DNA of 64,000 bases, taken from Novosphingobium barchaimii LL02 (GTDB lineage: Bacteria; Pseudomonadota; Alphaproteobacteria; Sphingomonadales; Sphingomonadaceae). The translations under genes and the position numbers were made by a program. Positions within the stretch are counted from its first letter, which is position 1. The number at the start of each line of letters is the position of its first letter. Of this stretch, positions 34,133 to 43,572 are shown in pieces. Location of the stretch: positions 177,615 through 241,614 of the forward strand of contig NZ_KQ130458.1 in assembly GCF_001046635.1 (NCBI RefSeq). The letters are read 5' to 3'. The notes beneath the pieces were generated by a model. That model was not told the origin of the DNA. It saw only the letters and a program-made list of their open reading frames with translations, and searched no databases.

Positions 34133-35344
34133 TTAGGACCGCTCGAAGATGGCGGCGAGACCCTGGCCGCCGCCGATGCACATGGTCTCCAGACCGTAGC
34201 GCGCATCGCGGCGGCGCATCTCGTTCAGCATCGTCGCGGCGATTCGCGCCCCGGTGACGCCGATCGGGTGGCCCAGGGAAATGCCCGAGCCGTTGACGTT
34301 GAGCTTGTCCAGGCGGCTGTCGTCCTCACCCCATTCCCACGCCTTGAGCAGCGCGAGCACCTGGGCCGCGAAAGCCTCGTTGATTTCGATAAGGTCCATG
34401 TCGTCCCAGCCCAGGCCCGTGCGCGCGAACAGCCGCTGGACGGCGCCCACGGGGCCGATGCCCATGCGGGAGGGATCGCAACCCGCCGCCGCCCAGCCGA
34501 CGAACCAGCCGCTCGGTTCCAGGCCGAGCTTCGCGAGCTGGTCTTCGGCAACGACCAGGCAGGCCGCGGCGGCGTCATTCTGCTGGCTGGCGTTGCCGGC
34601 GGTCACCACGCCGCCCTCGATCGGCTTCAACCCGCCGAGCGTCTCCAGCGAGGCATCCTCGCGGAACCCCTCGTCCCGATCGAAGATCACGGGTTCGCCG
34701 CGCTTCTGCGGCACGGCGACGGGCACGATCTCGTCAGCGAACTTGCCCTCGCGCCAGGCGGCGGCGGCGCGCTGGTGCGATCGGACGGCATAGGCGTCCG
34801 ACTGCTCCCGCGTGATGCCATAGTCGCGGGCGAGATTTTCGGCGGTCTCGATCATGCCCGTGATCACGCCATAGCGTTCGATCGGCTGCGACATCAGGCG
34901 GGCGCGGGTCAGCCGGTCGTGCAGTTCGAGGCTGCCCATGCGCGCGCCCTTGCGCAGCGCGGTCGAATAATGTTCGACATTGGACATGCTTTCCGCGCCG
35001 CCCGCGACCACGACGTCGGCGGCGCCGGTCTGAACCATCATGGCCGCTTCGATGATCGCCTGAAGGCCGGAGCCGCAGCGGCGGTCGAGCTGGAAGCCCG
35101 GCACATTCTGGGGCATTCCGGCGGCCAGCCAGGACCAGCGGCCGATGCTGGGCGCCTCCCCGCTGGGATAGCCATGTCCGAAGACGACGTCGTCGACGCG
35201 TTCGGGATCGATCCCGCTGCGTTCGACCAGCGCCTTGATGATCGTGGCGCCCAATTGCCCGGCCGTCAGCGCGGAAAGGCCGCCGCCGAATTTCCCGACG
35301 GCGGTCCGAAGAGGCGAAACGATGGCGGCTCGACGCAATGTCAT
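34133..35344 (-). CDS. Thiolase (acetyl-CoA acyltransferase, 3-oxoadipyl-CoA thiolase-like)
   Basis: 403-aa thiolase with all active-site features: nucleophile Cys in LDRRCGSGLQAI (near residue 90), NEAFAAQ, LGHPIGVTGAR, and the second Cys in CIGGGQGLAAIFE. It cleaves a 3-oxoacyl-CoA with CoA to acetyl-CoA and a shortened acyl-CoA. AGGAG eight bases before the ATG. It is next to an IclR regulator and a CoA-transferase pair on the far side, the set used for the last two beta-ketoadipate steps (PcaF, PcaIJ), although other 3-oxoacids are possible. Confidence 0.87.
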   Translation of the reverse strand: MTLRRAAIVSPLRTAVGKFGGGLSALTAGQLGATIIKALVERSGIDPERVDDVVFGHGYPSGEAPSIGRWSWLAAGMPQNVPGFQLDRRCGSGLQAIIEAAMMVQTGAADVVVAGGAESMSNVEHYSTALRKGARMGSLELHDRLTRARLMSQPIERYGVITGMIETAENLARDYGITREQSDAYAVRSHQRAAAAWREGKFADEIVPVAVPQKRGEPVIFDRDEGFREDASLETLGGLKPIEGGVVTAGNASQQNDAAAACLVVAEDQLAKLGLEPSGWFVGWAAAGCDPSRMGIGPVGAVQRLFARTGLGWDDMDLIEINEAFAAQVLALLKAWEWGEDDSRLDKLNVNGSGISLGHPIGVTGARIAATMLNEMRRRDARYGLETMCIGGGQGLAAIFERS

Positions 35345-35379
35345 GATGTCAACTCCTGTAGATTCAACGGATTGCGGGT

Positions 35380-36177
35380 TTATGGATTGGGGCGATGGCT
35401 CTGGATGGCGCGCTCAAGCTGACCGGCGGCCGCCCTCAGGTCGGGAAGATAGCGCTCGATCAGATCCTCGCGGCTGTGGGCGTCGGAAAAGGTGGCGACA
35501 TTGAGCGCCGCCAGGACCTGCCCCTCGCGGTCGCGGACGGGAACGGCCAGGGATCGCAGCCCGACCTCCAGTTCCTCCTCGACCAGGCTCCAGCGCCGCT
35601 CGCCCACGGCGACCAGTTCGGTGCGGAGCACATCGGGGGAAACGATGGTGCGTTCGGTCCTCGGCTCCAGGGCGGCGCGCGCCAGCCACCGTTCGGTCTC
35701 GCACGGCGCGAGCGAGGCGAGGAGGACGCGCCCCATCGACGTGCAATGGCTGGGCAAGGTGCTGCCGACCATCAGCGGCGCGGCGATCACCTGGTTCCGC
35801 TCGGCGCGGGCGATGTAGATGATGCGGCCCGGGTCCGACGGATCGAGCGCGCCGACCGACACCGTTTCCTGAAGGCTGTCGCGCAAGGCGTTGGCGACCG
35901 CCTGGCTGGCGCTGGCCAGGGGGGTGGACGTCAGGAACCCGGCGGCCAGCGGCAGCAATTTGGGCGTGAGCGAATAGCGCCCGTCCCGCTCGCGAACATA
36001 GCCAAGGCATGTCAGCGTGTGCAGGCAGCGGCCGGCGCTGGGCCGGTTCAGCCCGCTCAGCCGCGCCGCTTCCGTGATGCTGAGCGAGGACTGCCCCTCG
36101 AAAGCGCGCAGCACGCCAAGGCCCCGCGCCAGCGAAAGCATGAAGTTGGGATCGGCGGTTTGGCTGTCGTCAGCCAT
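35380..36177 (-). CDS. IclR family transcriptional regulator (PcaR/PobR-like)
   Basis: 265 aa. N-terminal winged HTH (LGVLRAFEGQSSLSITEAARLSGLNRPSAGRCLHTL, about 15-55) and C-terminal GAF-like effector domain (SHCTSMGRVLLASL, GLRSLAVPVRDREGQVLAALNVATFS). ATG 36177 gives better spacing to AAAGG than the ATG at 36183. Divergent from the CoA-transferase genes across a 70-bp gap that contains an IclR-type dyad. Confidence 0.88.
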   Translation of the reverse strand: MADDSQTADPNFMLSLARGLGVLRAFEGQSSLSITEAARLSGLNRPSAGRCLHTLTCLGYVRERDGRYSLTPKLLPLAAGFLTSTPLASASQAVANALRDSLQETVSVGALDPSDPGRIIYIARAERNQVIAAPLMVGSTLPSHCTSMGRVLLASLAPCETERWLARAALEPRTERTIVSPDVLRTELVAVGERRWSLVEEELEVGLRSLAVPVRDREGQVLAALNVATFSDAHSREDLIERYLPDLRAAAGQLERAIQSHRPNP

Positions 36178-36219
36178 GGGCATTGACCTTTTGCGCTTAA
36201 ACGAATATTGGCGTTTTTA

Positions 36220-36232
36220 TCCGATAATCGGA
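36220..36232. promoter_or_regulatory. IclR-type operator between regulator and CoA-transferase
   Basis: TCCGAT-A-ATCGGA is a perfect 13-bp dyad. It resembles the GTTCGATNATCGNAC-type sites bound by PcaU/PobR/PcaR regulators. It is placed to control both divergent transcripts. Confidence 0.65.
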
Positions 36233-36247
36233 CAAATAGGGATTATT

Positions 36248-36967
36248 ATGGCAAAGCGCAAGATATTTCCCGACGCTGATGCAGCGCTTGAGGGCGTTCT
36301 CTTCGACGGGATGACCATCATGTCCGGTGGGTTCGGGCTTTCGGGCAATCCGGAACATCTGATCGCCGGCCTGCTGCGGAACGGCGTCAAGGAACTCACC
36401 GTCATCTCCAACAATTGCGGCGCGGACGGCTTCGGCCTCTGGACGCTGCTCAACAACGGCCAGATCCGCAAGATGGTCTCCTCCTATATCGGGGAGAACA
36501 AGCTGTTCGCGGAACTCTATCTGTCGGGCCAGCTCGAACTGGAGCTCAATCCGCAGGGCACGCTGGCGGAACGCATACGCGCGGGCGGCGCGGGCATTCC
36601 GGCCTTCTACACGAAGACCGGCGTGGGAACCGTCGTCGCGGAGGGCAAGCCCGTCGAGGAATTCGAAGGGTCGCTCTATGTGCGCGAAACGTGGCTGCGG
36701 GCCGACGTTTCCATCGTGAAGGCCTGGAAAGCCGATCCGGAGGGCAATCTCGTCTATCGCAAGACGGCGCGGAACTTCAATCCGAACATGGCGACCGCCG
36801 GCAAGATCACCATCGCCGAGGTGGAGGAGATCGTCCCGGCCGGCGCGCTCGACCCCGACCAGGTCCACACGCCGGGCATCTATGTCGATCGCGTGATCCA
36901 GGGACCGTCCTATGAGAAGCGAATCGAATTCCGGACCACGCGTCCCCGCACGGAGGAGAAGGCCTGA
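36248..36967 (+). CDS. 3-oxoacid (3-oxoadipate-type) CoA-transferase subunit A
   Basis: 239-aa alpha subunit of a class I CoA-transferase. DGMTIMSGGFGLSGNPEHLI contains the CoA-binding glycine motif near residue 20-39, and ELTVISNNCGADGFGLW, GGAGIPAFYTKTGVGT and YRKTARNFNP are conserved. With subunit B it moves CoA from succinyl-CoA to a 3-oxoacid. The downstream gene overlaps by one base (TGATG). Controlled probably by the divergent IclR protein. The acid could be 3-oxoadipate (PcaIJ) or acetoacetate-like. Confidence 0.87.
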   Translation: MAKRKIFPDADAALEGVLFDGMTIMSGGFGLSGNPEHLIAGLLRNGVKELTVISNNCGADGFGLWTLLNNGQIRKMVSSYIGENKLFAELYLSGQLELELNPQGTLAERIRAGGAGIPAFYTKTGVGTVVAEGKPVEEFEGSLYVRETWLRADVSIVKAWKADPEGNLVYRKTARNFNPNMATAGKITIAEVEEIVPAGALDPDQVHTPGIYVDRVIQGPSYEKRIEFRTTRPRTEEKA

Positions 36968-37605
36968 TGCCCTGGACACGTGAGGAAATGGCGGCCCGCG
37001 CCGCCGGCGAGCTGCAGGACGGCTTTTATGTGAACCTGGGCATCGGCATTCCGACGCTGGTCGCCAATTATGTGCCCGCCGACATAGAGGTCGTCCTCCA
37101 GTCGGAGAACGGCCTGCTGGGCATCGGTCCCTTTCCCTATGAGGATGAAGTCGACCCGGACCTCATCAACGCGGGCAAGCAGACGGTGACCACTTTGCCC
37201 ACGTCGAGCTTCTTCAGCTCGGCCGACAGCTTCGCCATGATCCGCGGCGGGCATATCGACCTTGCCATATTGGGCGCCATGGAGGTTGCCGGCAATGGCG
37301 ACCTGGCCAACTGGACCGTGCCGGGCAAGATGATCAAGGGCATGGGCGGCGCGATGGACCTGGTCGCGGGCGTGAAGCGCGTCGTCGTGGTGATGAGCCA
37401 CAGCGACAAGGCGGGCAATTCCAAGATCGTCGAACGCTGCACCCTGCCGCTCACCGGCACGGGCGTCGTCGACGCCATCATTTCCGACTTCGGCCGGTTC
37501 GTGCTGGATCGGGACCGCGGCGAATTGATCGTGCAGGAACTGGCGTCTGATCTCGACATCGATTTCGTTCGCGCCCGGACGGGAATCCCGATCCGGTCGG
37601 CCTGA
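36967..37605 (+). CDS. 3-oxoacid CoA-transferase subunit B
   Basis: 212-aa beta subunit. The catalytic Glu is in the SENGLLG motif near residue 52, with GIGIPTLVANY before it and GGHIDLAILGAMEV, KGMGGAMDLVAGVK after it. It overlaps subunit A by one base. A strong terminator follows. Confidence 0.88.
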   Translation: MPWTREEMAARAAGELQDGFYVNLGIGIPTLVANYVPADIEVVLQSENGLLGIGPFPYEDEVDPDLINAGKQTVTTLPTSSFFSSADSFAMIRGGHIDLAILGAMEVAGNGDLANWTVPGKMIKGMGGAMDLVAGVKRVVVVMSHSDKAGNSKIVERCTLPLTGTGVVDAIISDFGRFVLDRDRGELIVQELASDLDIDFVRARTGIPIRSA

Positions 37606-37640
37606 TCCGAAATCAGACAGGCGCCGCCAAACAGCGGGGG

Positions 37641-37682
37641 GAGAGCGTTTTCGCAGGAAGCGGAGACGCTCTCTTTTCTTTT
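37641..37682 (+). terminator. Rho-independent terminator after CoA-transferase
   Basis: GAGAGCG and CGCTCTC pair around a 19-base loop and are followed by TTTTCTTTT. Confidence 0.8.
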
Positions 37683-37720
37683 GCCTCTGCCCCGTCCGCG
37701 CCGAAGAGGAAAAGGCCCGT

Positions 37721-38917
37721 TCAGGCCTGGACGGGCGTCGGCGGCTGCCTGTGCGGCGCGGCGAGGATGTTGAACAGGATGGGGGCGAGCGCCGCGCTGA
37801 TGATCGCGACCAGCACCATGGCCGCGTTGGTCGCGGTGTCGAGCACGCCGATCCGGGTCGCGATGTCGGACGCCGCGACGATCAGGCTGATGCGCGCGCT
37901 CAGCAATATGCCGGCGGCCATCGCCTTCCTGCGGCCGTGGATCGGGACCAGCAGCAGCGACGGGATGATCTTGTTGGCGAAGGCGACCGCCACGAAGCCC
38001 GGCACCAGCCACAGGGTCTTGGGCGATCCCAGCAGCGCGGGAATATCGAATTTCAGGCCGACATTGATGAAGAAGAAGGGCACGATGAAGCCATAGCCGA
38101 TGACCTCCAGCCGCTCGCGCCGGTGGCTGCCGCGCGGAACGATCTGCCCCAGCAGCAATCCCGCGAGGAACGCCGCCAGCACCAGTTGCGAATTCAGCAT
38201 CTCCGCCAGCCAGGCCGTCAGGAACAGCAGCGCCAGGCTGAGCCTGACGAAAGGCAGGCTGGTCCGGTTGTCCAGCCGCGCCGCGGGCACCCGCGCCAGC
38301 AGCCTGGGCAGCAGCCGGATCGCCGGGACGGCGATGGCGACAAGCGCCAGGCTGCCCAAGGCGCCCTGCGCGCTGCCGCTGACGACGATCCCGGCCAGGG
38401 CGGAAATGGCGATCATCGCGAAGAAGTCGACGAGCAGCGCGGCCGAGAGGATCGTCTGCCCGTATATGTCGCTGGCGATGCCCTTTTCCTGTATCATCGG
38501 CACGACGATGCCGACCGAGCTGGTCGAAAGGATCGCGGCATAGATCGCCAGGTGCACCAGGGGCGTCCCCGGGTCGAGCAGCAGCCAGGCGCCAAGGCCG
38601 GCCATGGCAAGGGTCAGCAGCGATATGAGGATGGCCAGGATGAGCGGCCTCGCCCGCTGCGCCCCCTGCGGCCGGGCCAGCAACGCGCCGAAATCGACCT
38701 CCAGCCCCGCGATCACCATGGGTATGGCAAGCCCGATCTGGGCGAACAGCTCCATCGAGGGACCGGGCGACAGGAATCCCAGGCCATGCGGGCCGACCAG
38801 GATCCCGAACGCGATTTCCAGCACCAGCGCGGGCAAGAGGGCCTTGGGCATCCATTGGGCGACGACGGCGGCCAGTGCGCTGCCGGCACAAGCCAGGGCC
38901 AATATGGAAACTATCAC
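37721..38917 (-). CDS. Cation:proton antiporter (CPA2/Kef family membrane protein)
   Basis: 398-aa inner-membrane protein with about 11-12 hydrophobic segments. EIAFGILVGPHGLGFL, GLAIPMVIAGLEVDFGAL and AFANKIIPSLLLVPIHGRRKAMAAGILLSARISLIVAA are typical Na+/H+ exchanger (KefB-like) blocks. It lacks TrkA-N domains, so it is a short form. GTG start at 38917 with GAGGG upstream; the frame extends to 39052 but that part is not hydrophobic or conserved-looking. Possibly extrudes protons or potassium to offset acid metabolites (inference). Confidence 0.82.
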   Translation of the reverse strand: MIVSILALACAGSALAAVVAQWMPKALLPALVLEIAFGILVGPHGLGFLSPGPSMELFAQIGLAIPMVIAGLEVDFGALLARPQGAQRARPLILAILISLLTLAMAGLGAWLLLDPGTPLVHLAIYAAILSTSSVGIVVPMIQEKGIASDIYGQTILSAALLVDFFAMIAISALAGIVVSGSAQGALGSLALVAIAVPAIRLLPRLLARVPAARLDNRTSLPFVRLSLALLFLTAWLAEMLNSQLVLAAFLAGLLLGQIVPRGSHRRERLEVIGYGFIVPFFFINVGLKFDIPALLGSPKTLWLVPGFVAVAFANKIIPSLLLVPIHGRRKAMAAGILLSARISLIVAASDIATRIGVLDTATNAAMVLVAIISAALAPILFNILAAPHRQPPTPVQA

Positions 38918-39124
38918 TTGTCCCTCTATGTCCTCATCGTGGCGCGGCGGCGGATGCCCGCTTCCTGATTGCCGACCTTCTCTCCGGCGGCGCCTGAGGG
39001 TCGATCCGTTGGTGCGCGGACGGCAAGCCCTTATCCCATGAACGACCGGCACTCAACCGTTGGTTCCGGACGGATGGGACGAGTTGCGGGGAAGCCCACC
39101 CCGATGTCCGCCGGACCCGCCGCG

Positions 39125-40522
39125 TCAGCCGCCGAACGCCCGCCATCCGGCAACCGTCGCGCGCGCGGCGTCTCCCTGCGCCAGCGCAAGCGCGTCGGCC
39201 GCCTGGAGAACACGGCGCTGCGCCTCGACCAGTTCGGCCAGCGAAACATGGCCCGCCCGATAGGCGCGATCCAGCGCGTCGCAGGCGGCGGTCGCGGCCC
39301 GGACCTCTTCGGCATGGACGGCTTCGCGCTCTCTGGCGGTCCGCCAGGCAACGACGGCGCGTTCGACATCCTCGGCGGCGCGCAGCGCGGCATTACGGAA
39401 CTGGGCGATGGCCTCCCGCTCCGCGCCCTTCGCCCGTGCGACCTCCGCATCGACCCGGCCGAAGTCGAAAAGCCGCCAGCGCAGGCCCAACCCGCCCTGC
39501 ACCACGCTCGCCGGGCCGGAAATGAGCCTGCCCGCGTCATTGCCCTGAAAACCCAGCAGGCCCGACAGGGTGAATTTGGGATAATATTCGGCAAGGGCGA
39601 CGCCCAGCCGCGCATGGCCGGCAGCAACGCGCCGTTCGGCAGCGACCAGATCCGGCCTGCGCCGCATCAGATCGGCGGGCAGCCCCATGGCCGCGAAACC
39701 GGCGACCGGCACCGGCTCCGGCCTCTCCAGCGCCTGGACAACCGAATCCGGCAGGCCGCCGGCCAGCACCGCCAGCCGCGCCAACTGCGCCTGCGCCGCC
39801 TGGTCGAACTCGGCGATCCCGGCGCTGATCGCGGCGGTGGAGGCGCGGGACTGGTCCAGTTCGAAACGGGCAGCCGCGCCATGGACGAAGCGGGCGCGGA
39901 CGATATTTTCCAGCTTCTGCGCCGCCGCCGCCTGATCGACGGCGATGGAGCGCCTGCGCTGCGCGGAACGAAGGAGGATATAGGCATCGCCAATCTCCGC
40001 CGCCACGGTGAGGCGGACGGCCTGGCTGTCGGCGACGGCCGCCTCCAGTTCCGCGACGGCCGCTTCCCGCCCGCGCTTCAGCCCGCCGGCAAGGTCCAGT
40101 TCCCAGCTTGCCCCGCCGACCAGTTCGAAACTGTCCTGCGTCCGGTCGAAATCCGGGACATAATCGGCGATCTGCCCCAGCCCGGCCCTCAGCGACTGGC
40201 GCGTCCGGACCGCGGAACCGTCCAGCGATCCCGACGGCATCCGCGCCGCCCGCGCCGACCCGGCGGCCGCCCTTGCCTGGTCGACCCGCGCCATCGCCGC
40301 CTCCACGTCGAAGCCGCCCTTGAGGCCGCGCGCGACCAGATCGTCCAGCATGGGGTCGGCGAAATCCCGCCACCACGGCCTGCCGCCCGGCTCCACGATC
40401 AGGGGAGCATTGTGAAAGGCGGCCGGCAGCGGCAAGGCCGGCCGTCGATACTCCGTGCCCGCGGCGCAGCCGCCCAGCAGGGCAAGGCCGATCAGGGCGG
40501 CCAGCGACCGATTCGTCGTCAC
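39125..40522 (-). CDS. RND efflux outer-membrane factor (NodT family lipoprotein)
   Basis: 465-aa TolC-like channel. Lipoprotein signal LIGLALLGGCAAG, then two OEP repeats with long helices; WELDLAGGLKRGREAAVAELEAA and LRWRLFDFGRVDAEVARAKG are the family signatures. The GTG start overlaps the permease stop (GTGA) and follows GGAG. Third gene of the operon adaptor, permease, outer-membrane factor. Confidence 0.88.
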   Translation of the reverse strand: MTTNRSLAALIGLALLGGCAAGTEYRRPALPLPAAFHNAPLIVEPGGRPWWRDFADPMLDDLVARGLKGGFDVEAAMARVDQARAAAGSARAARMPSGSLDGSAVRTRQSLRAGLGQIADYVPDFDRTQDSFELVGGASWELDLAGGLKRGREAAVAELEAAVADSQAVRLTVAAEIGDAYILLRSAQRRRSIAVDQAAAAQKLENIVRARFVHGAAARFELDQSRASTAAISAGIAEFDQAAQAQLARLAVLAGGLPDSVVQALERPEPVPVAGFAAMGLPADLMRRRPDLVAAERRVAAGHARLGVALAEYYPKFTLSGLLGFQGNDAGRLISGPASVVQGGLGLRWRLFDFGRVDAEVARAKGAEREAIAQFRNAALRAAEDVERAVVAWRTAREREAVHAEEVRAATAACDALDRAYRAGHVSLAELVEAQRRVLQAADALALAQGDAARATVAGWRAFGG

Positions 40523-43500
40523 GACGCTTCTCCCGTCCGGGCGAGCAGGAGATAGACGACCGGCGTCGCCACCCGCGACAGCAGGGTGGAGGCGATCAGG
40601 CCGCCGATGATCGCGACCGCCATCGGGCCGTACAGCCCCGATCCGCCCATGGCCAGCGGCAGCAGCCCGCCGATCGCCGTGACGGAGGTGAGCAGCACGG
40701 GCAGGAAGCGCATCTCGCCCGCCTGCTCGATCGCTTCGCGCATGGCGATCCCCTGCCCCCGCAACTGTTCGGTGAAATCGACGAGAAGGATCGAATTCTT
40801 TATCTCTATGCCGATCAGCGCGATCAGGCCGATCATCGCCGTGAAGCTCAGCGAATTGCCCGTCAGCCACAGCGCCAGGACGGCGCCGAGCAGGCCGAGC
40901 GGTATGATGCTGGCCACCACAGCGACGAGCCTGAAGCGCCCGAATTCCATGACCAGCACGGCCAATATGCCGAGGCAGGCGACGATCGCCGCCGCCGTCA
41001 TCCCCGCATTGCCGCTTTCCTGCTCCTCCGCTTCGCCGCCAAGCGCGATGGTGTAGCCCGCCGGCAGGCGCACGGCCCCGCGCACCCGGTCGAGCGCGGC
41101 TTGCGTCACCGCGCCCGTCAGATGGCCTGCCCCGACATAGGCCGTCAGGGTGACGGATCGTTCGCGATCATGGCGTTCGATGCGCGCCGGTCCCGTTTCC
41201 ATGCCGGGATCGGCAAGGGCGCGAAGCGGCACCGCCCGGCCGTCGACGGACGGAACATGGATCCGGTCGAGCGCCTCGACCCTGTTGCGCTGCGCCATGG
41301 GCAGCCTGACGCGGACGGGATAGTCGTCCCCTTCCGCATCGCGAAGGCGGCCGGAAAATTCGCCGTCCAGCGCCAGCCGGGCGGCCTGTCGGGCGGCGCC
41401 CGCCGGGACGCCCAGCGCAGCCGCCTTCGCCTCGTCGATCCCCAGCGCCAGGTCGGCGCGGTCCTGGCGGACCGGATTGTCGACGTCGCGGATGCCCGGC
41501 GTGCCGGCCATGGCCGCCTCCGCCCGCCGGGCAAGGGCGCTCAGGGTAGCGAGATCCTCGCCGGCGATGCGGATTTCTATGGGGGCGGCGATCGGCGGAC
41601 CCTGAACGAAGCCCAGGACGGTGATGCGCGCCCCTGGAAAGGCGGCGAACTCCCGCCGCAGGTCCGAAAGAAGCCGGGCGGAATGGGCGGGCCGGCCGTC
41701 GCGCAAAGACACCGCGACCTCCGCGAAGGCAGGGTCGGGATCATGCTGGCGGACATTATAATATATCTGGGGATTGCCCCGGCCCAGATTGGCGGCGAAC
41801 CATTCCACCTCCGGCGCCCGCGCGAGCCTCCGTTCGACCTGGCGCAGGACCGCGTCGGTCGCGGGCAGCGAAGCCCCCTGCGGCAGTTCGATGCGGACCA
41901 GGAATTGCGGCGTGTCGGCCGGCGGGAAAAGGCTGGTCCCGATGGCCGCGATCAGCGGCGCGATGAACAGGCAGAGCCCGCCCAGCAGCGCCAGCGCCAG
42001 CCCGGGCCGGTCGAGCGCGCGATGCAGCACGGGCGCGTAGAAGCGATGGACGCCCCGCTCGATCATCGCCAGCATGCGATTGCCCTTCTCATCCTCGCGT
42101 GCGGGCAGCACCCGGCTGGCGACGAAGGGAATGATCGTGAGCGCGATGACGAAGGATGCGGAAACCGTGGCGATCACGCTGACGGGAAGGGAGCGGATGA
42201 ACGCGCCCGACCCTTCCGGCAGCGCCAGCAGCGGCAGGAAGGCGAGCAGCAGGCAGGCCGTGCACCCCGCGACCGCCAGCAATATCTGCCGCGAACCCTC
42301 CATGGCGGCGGTGACGCGGTCCTCGCCGGATCGCTGGCGGCGCGTGATGTTCTCGACCACCACGACGCTGTCGTCGACGAGCAGCCCCAGCGAAAGCACG
42401 AAACCGCTGATCGAAAGCTGGTTCAGCCCGAACCCCAGCGCCTGCAGGATGGCAAGGCCGGCAAGCAGCGACAGCGGGATGGCGAACATCACCACCCCGG
42501 CGGCGCGCAGCCCCAGCGGAAGCAGCGTGATGGAGACGATGGCCAGCGCCAGCAGGAAATCCCGGTAGAGGCCGTTCAGCCGCCGCTCCACATTGCTGGC
42601 CTGGAAGAAGCCATATTCGAGCTTGACGCCGCCGGGGACCATCCGCTCGAAACAGGCCAGTTCCGTCCGGATCGCCTGGGTCAGGACGCCGATGTCCACG
42701 CCCTCCTTGGCCGTGGCGGTAAGCAGCAGGGCGCGCCGGCCGTTGAAGCGGACGACATGCTCCGGCTCCCCGCTCGCCCATTCGACCCGCGCCAGGTCGC
42801 CTATGCGCGCCACCGCCCCCTCGCGGGAAAGGACCGGAACCCGCCGCACATCGTCGAGCGAGCGAAAGGCGCCGCCGGTCCGGACGATCAGGCGGCGCTG
42901 CCCCGCATTGACCGATCCGACGGGCGCCTCGTCGCTGGCCCGCTTCAGCGCGTCGACGACCAGCGAGGCGGGCAGGCGCAGTTCGGCGAGGCGGCCCGGA
43001 TCGATCGCGACGCGCACCTCCATCGGCGGCGCGCCCCAATATTCCGCCCGGCGCACGCCGGGGATGCGGGCAATATCCTCCACCATGTCGTCGGCGAATT
43101 TCTCCAGCCGCCGCATCGGCAGCCGGTCGCTGACCAGGGCGGCCTGGAAGATCGCCGTCTCGCTGGTCCGGTTGCGGACGACGTCCAGCCGCGTGACGCC
43201 GTCGGGCAGCGTCGGCCGCAGGGCCGTGACCTCGCGGACGACCTCCTCATATTTGCGCTCGGCGCTGCTGGACCAGTCGAATTCGGCCTGGATCGTCGCC
43301 GCGCCGTCGGTCGCGCTGGCCTGCACGTCCTTCAGGTCGTCAATGCCGTAGAGGGCATTTTCGACCGGCTTGATCACCAGCTGCTCCAGATCGGCGGGCG
43401 TGGCCCCCGGCATCGCGATGCGGATGCTCATGCCCGGAACCGGGAATTGGGGGTCTTCGGACCGCGCGACGCTGATCCAGGAGGCAATCCCGACCGCCAG

Positions 43501-43569
43501 CGCCAGGCCTGTCAGGACCAGGGTCAGGCGGCTGCGCCGGATGAGGAAGGCGGCGGGGTTGAAGCCCAT
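40519..43569 (-). CDS. RND efflux permease (AcrB/MexF-like, HAE family)
   Basis: 1016-aa inner-membrane proton-driven exporter, family length. TM1 near residue 15-32, first large periplasmic loop, then SISGFVLSLGLLVDDSVVVVENI (TM4, proton-relay acidic residues), second periplasmic loop, and the C-terminal TM block MIGLIALIGIEIKNSILLVDFTEQLR. Starts MGFNPAAFLIRRSR. It follows the truncated adaptor by 3 bp. Long open frames on the opposite strand here are shadows. Substrate unknown. Confidence 0.9.
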   Translation of the reverse strand: MGFNPAAFLIRRSRLTLVLTGLALAVGIASWISVARSEDPQFPVPGMSIRIAMPGATPADLEQLVIKPVENALYGIDDLKDVQASATDGAATIQAEFDWSSSAERKYEEVVREVTALRPTLPDGVTRLDVVRNRTSETAIFQAALVSDRLPMRRLEKFADDMVEDIARIPGVRRAEYWGAPPMEVRVAIDPGRLAELRLPASLVVDALKRASDEAPVGSVNAGQRRLIVRTGGAFRSLDDVRRVPVLSREGAVARIGDLARVEWASGEPEHVVRFNGRRALLLTATAKEGVDIGVLTQAIRTELACFERMVPGGVKLEYGFFQASNVERRLNGLYRDFLLALAIVSITLLPLGLRAAGVVMFAIPLSLLAGLAILQALGFGLNQLSISGFVLSLGLLVDDSVVVVENITRRQRSGEDRVTAAMEGSRQILLAVAGCTACLLLAFLPLLALPEGSGAFIRSLPVSVIATVSASFVIALTIIPFVASRVLPAREDEKGNRMLAMIERGVHRFYAPVLHRALDRPGLALALLGGLCLFIAPLIAAIGTSLFPPADTPQFLVRIELPQGASLPATDAVLRQVERRLARAPEVEWFAANLGRGNPQIYYNVRQHDPDPAFAEVAVSLRDGRPAHSARLLSDLRREFAAFPGARITVLGFVQGPPIAAPIEIRIAGEDLATLSALARRAEAAMAGTPGIRDVDNPVRQDRADLALGIDEAKAAALGVPAGAARQAARLALDGEFSGRLRDAEGDDYPVRVRLPMAQRNRVEALDRIHVPSVDGRAVPLRALADPGMETGPARIERHDRERSVTLTAYVGAGHLTGAVTQAALDRVRGAVRLPAGYTIALGGEAEEQESGNAGMTAAAIVACLGILAVLVMEFGRFRLVAVVASIIPLGLLGAVLALWLTGNSLSFTAMIGLIALIGIEIKNSILLVDFTEQLRGQGIAMREAIEQAGEMRFLPVLLTSVTAIGGLLPLAMGGSGLYGPMAVAIIGGLIASTLLSRVATPVVYLLLARTGEAS

Positions 43570-43572
43570 CTC

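Noticed and set aside
37137-38891. 584-codon frame overlapping the antiporter and CoA-transferase genes
   Set aside because: Low-complexity Arg/Ala/Gly composition, and it crosses two real genes and a terminator.
38969-40555. 528-codon frame antisense to the outer-membrane factor
   Set aside because: Shadow frame; the minus-strand gene has a lipoprotein signal and family motifs.
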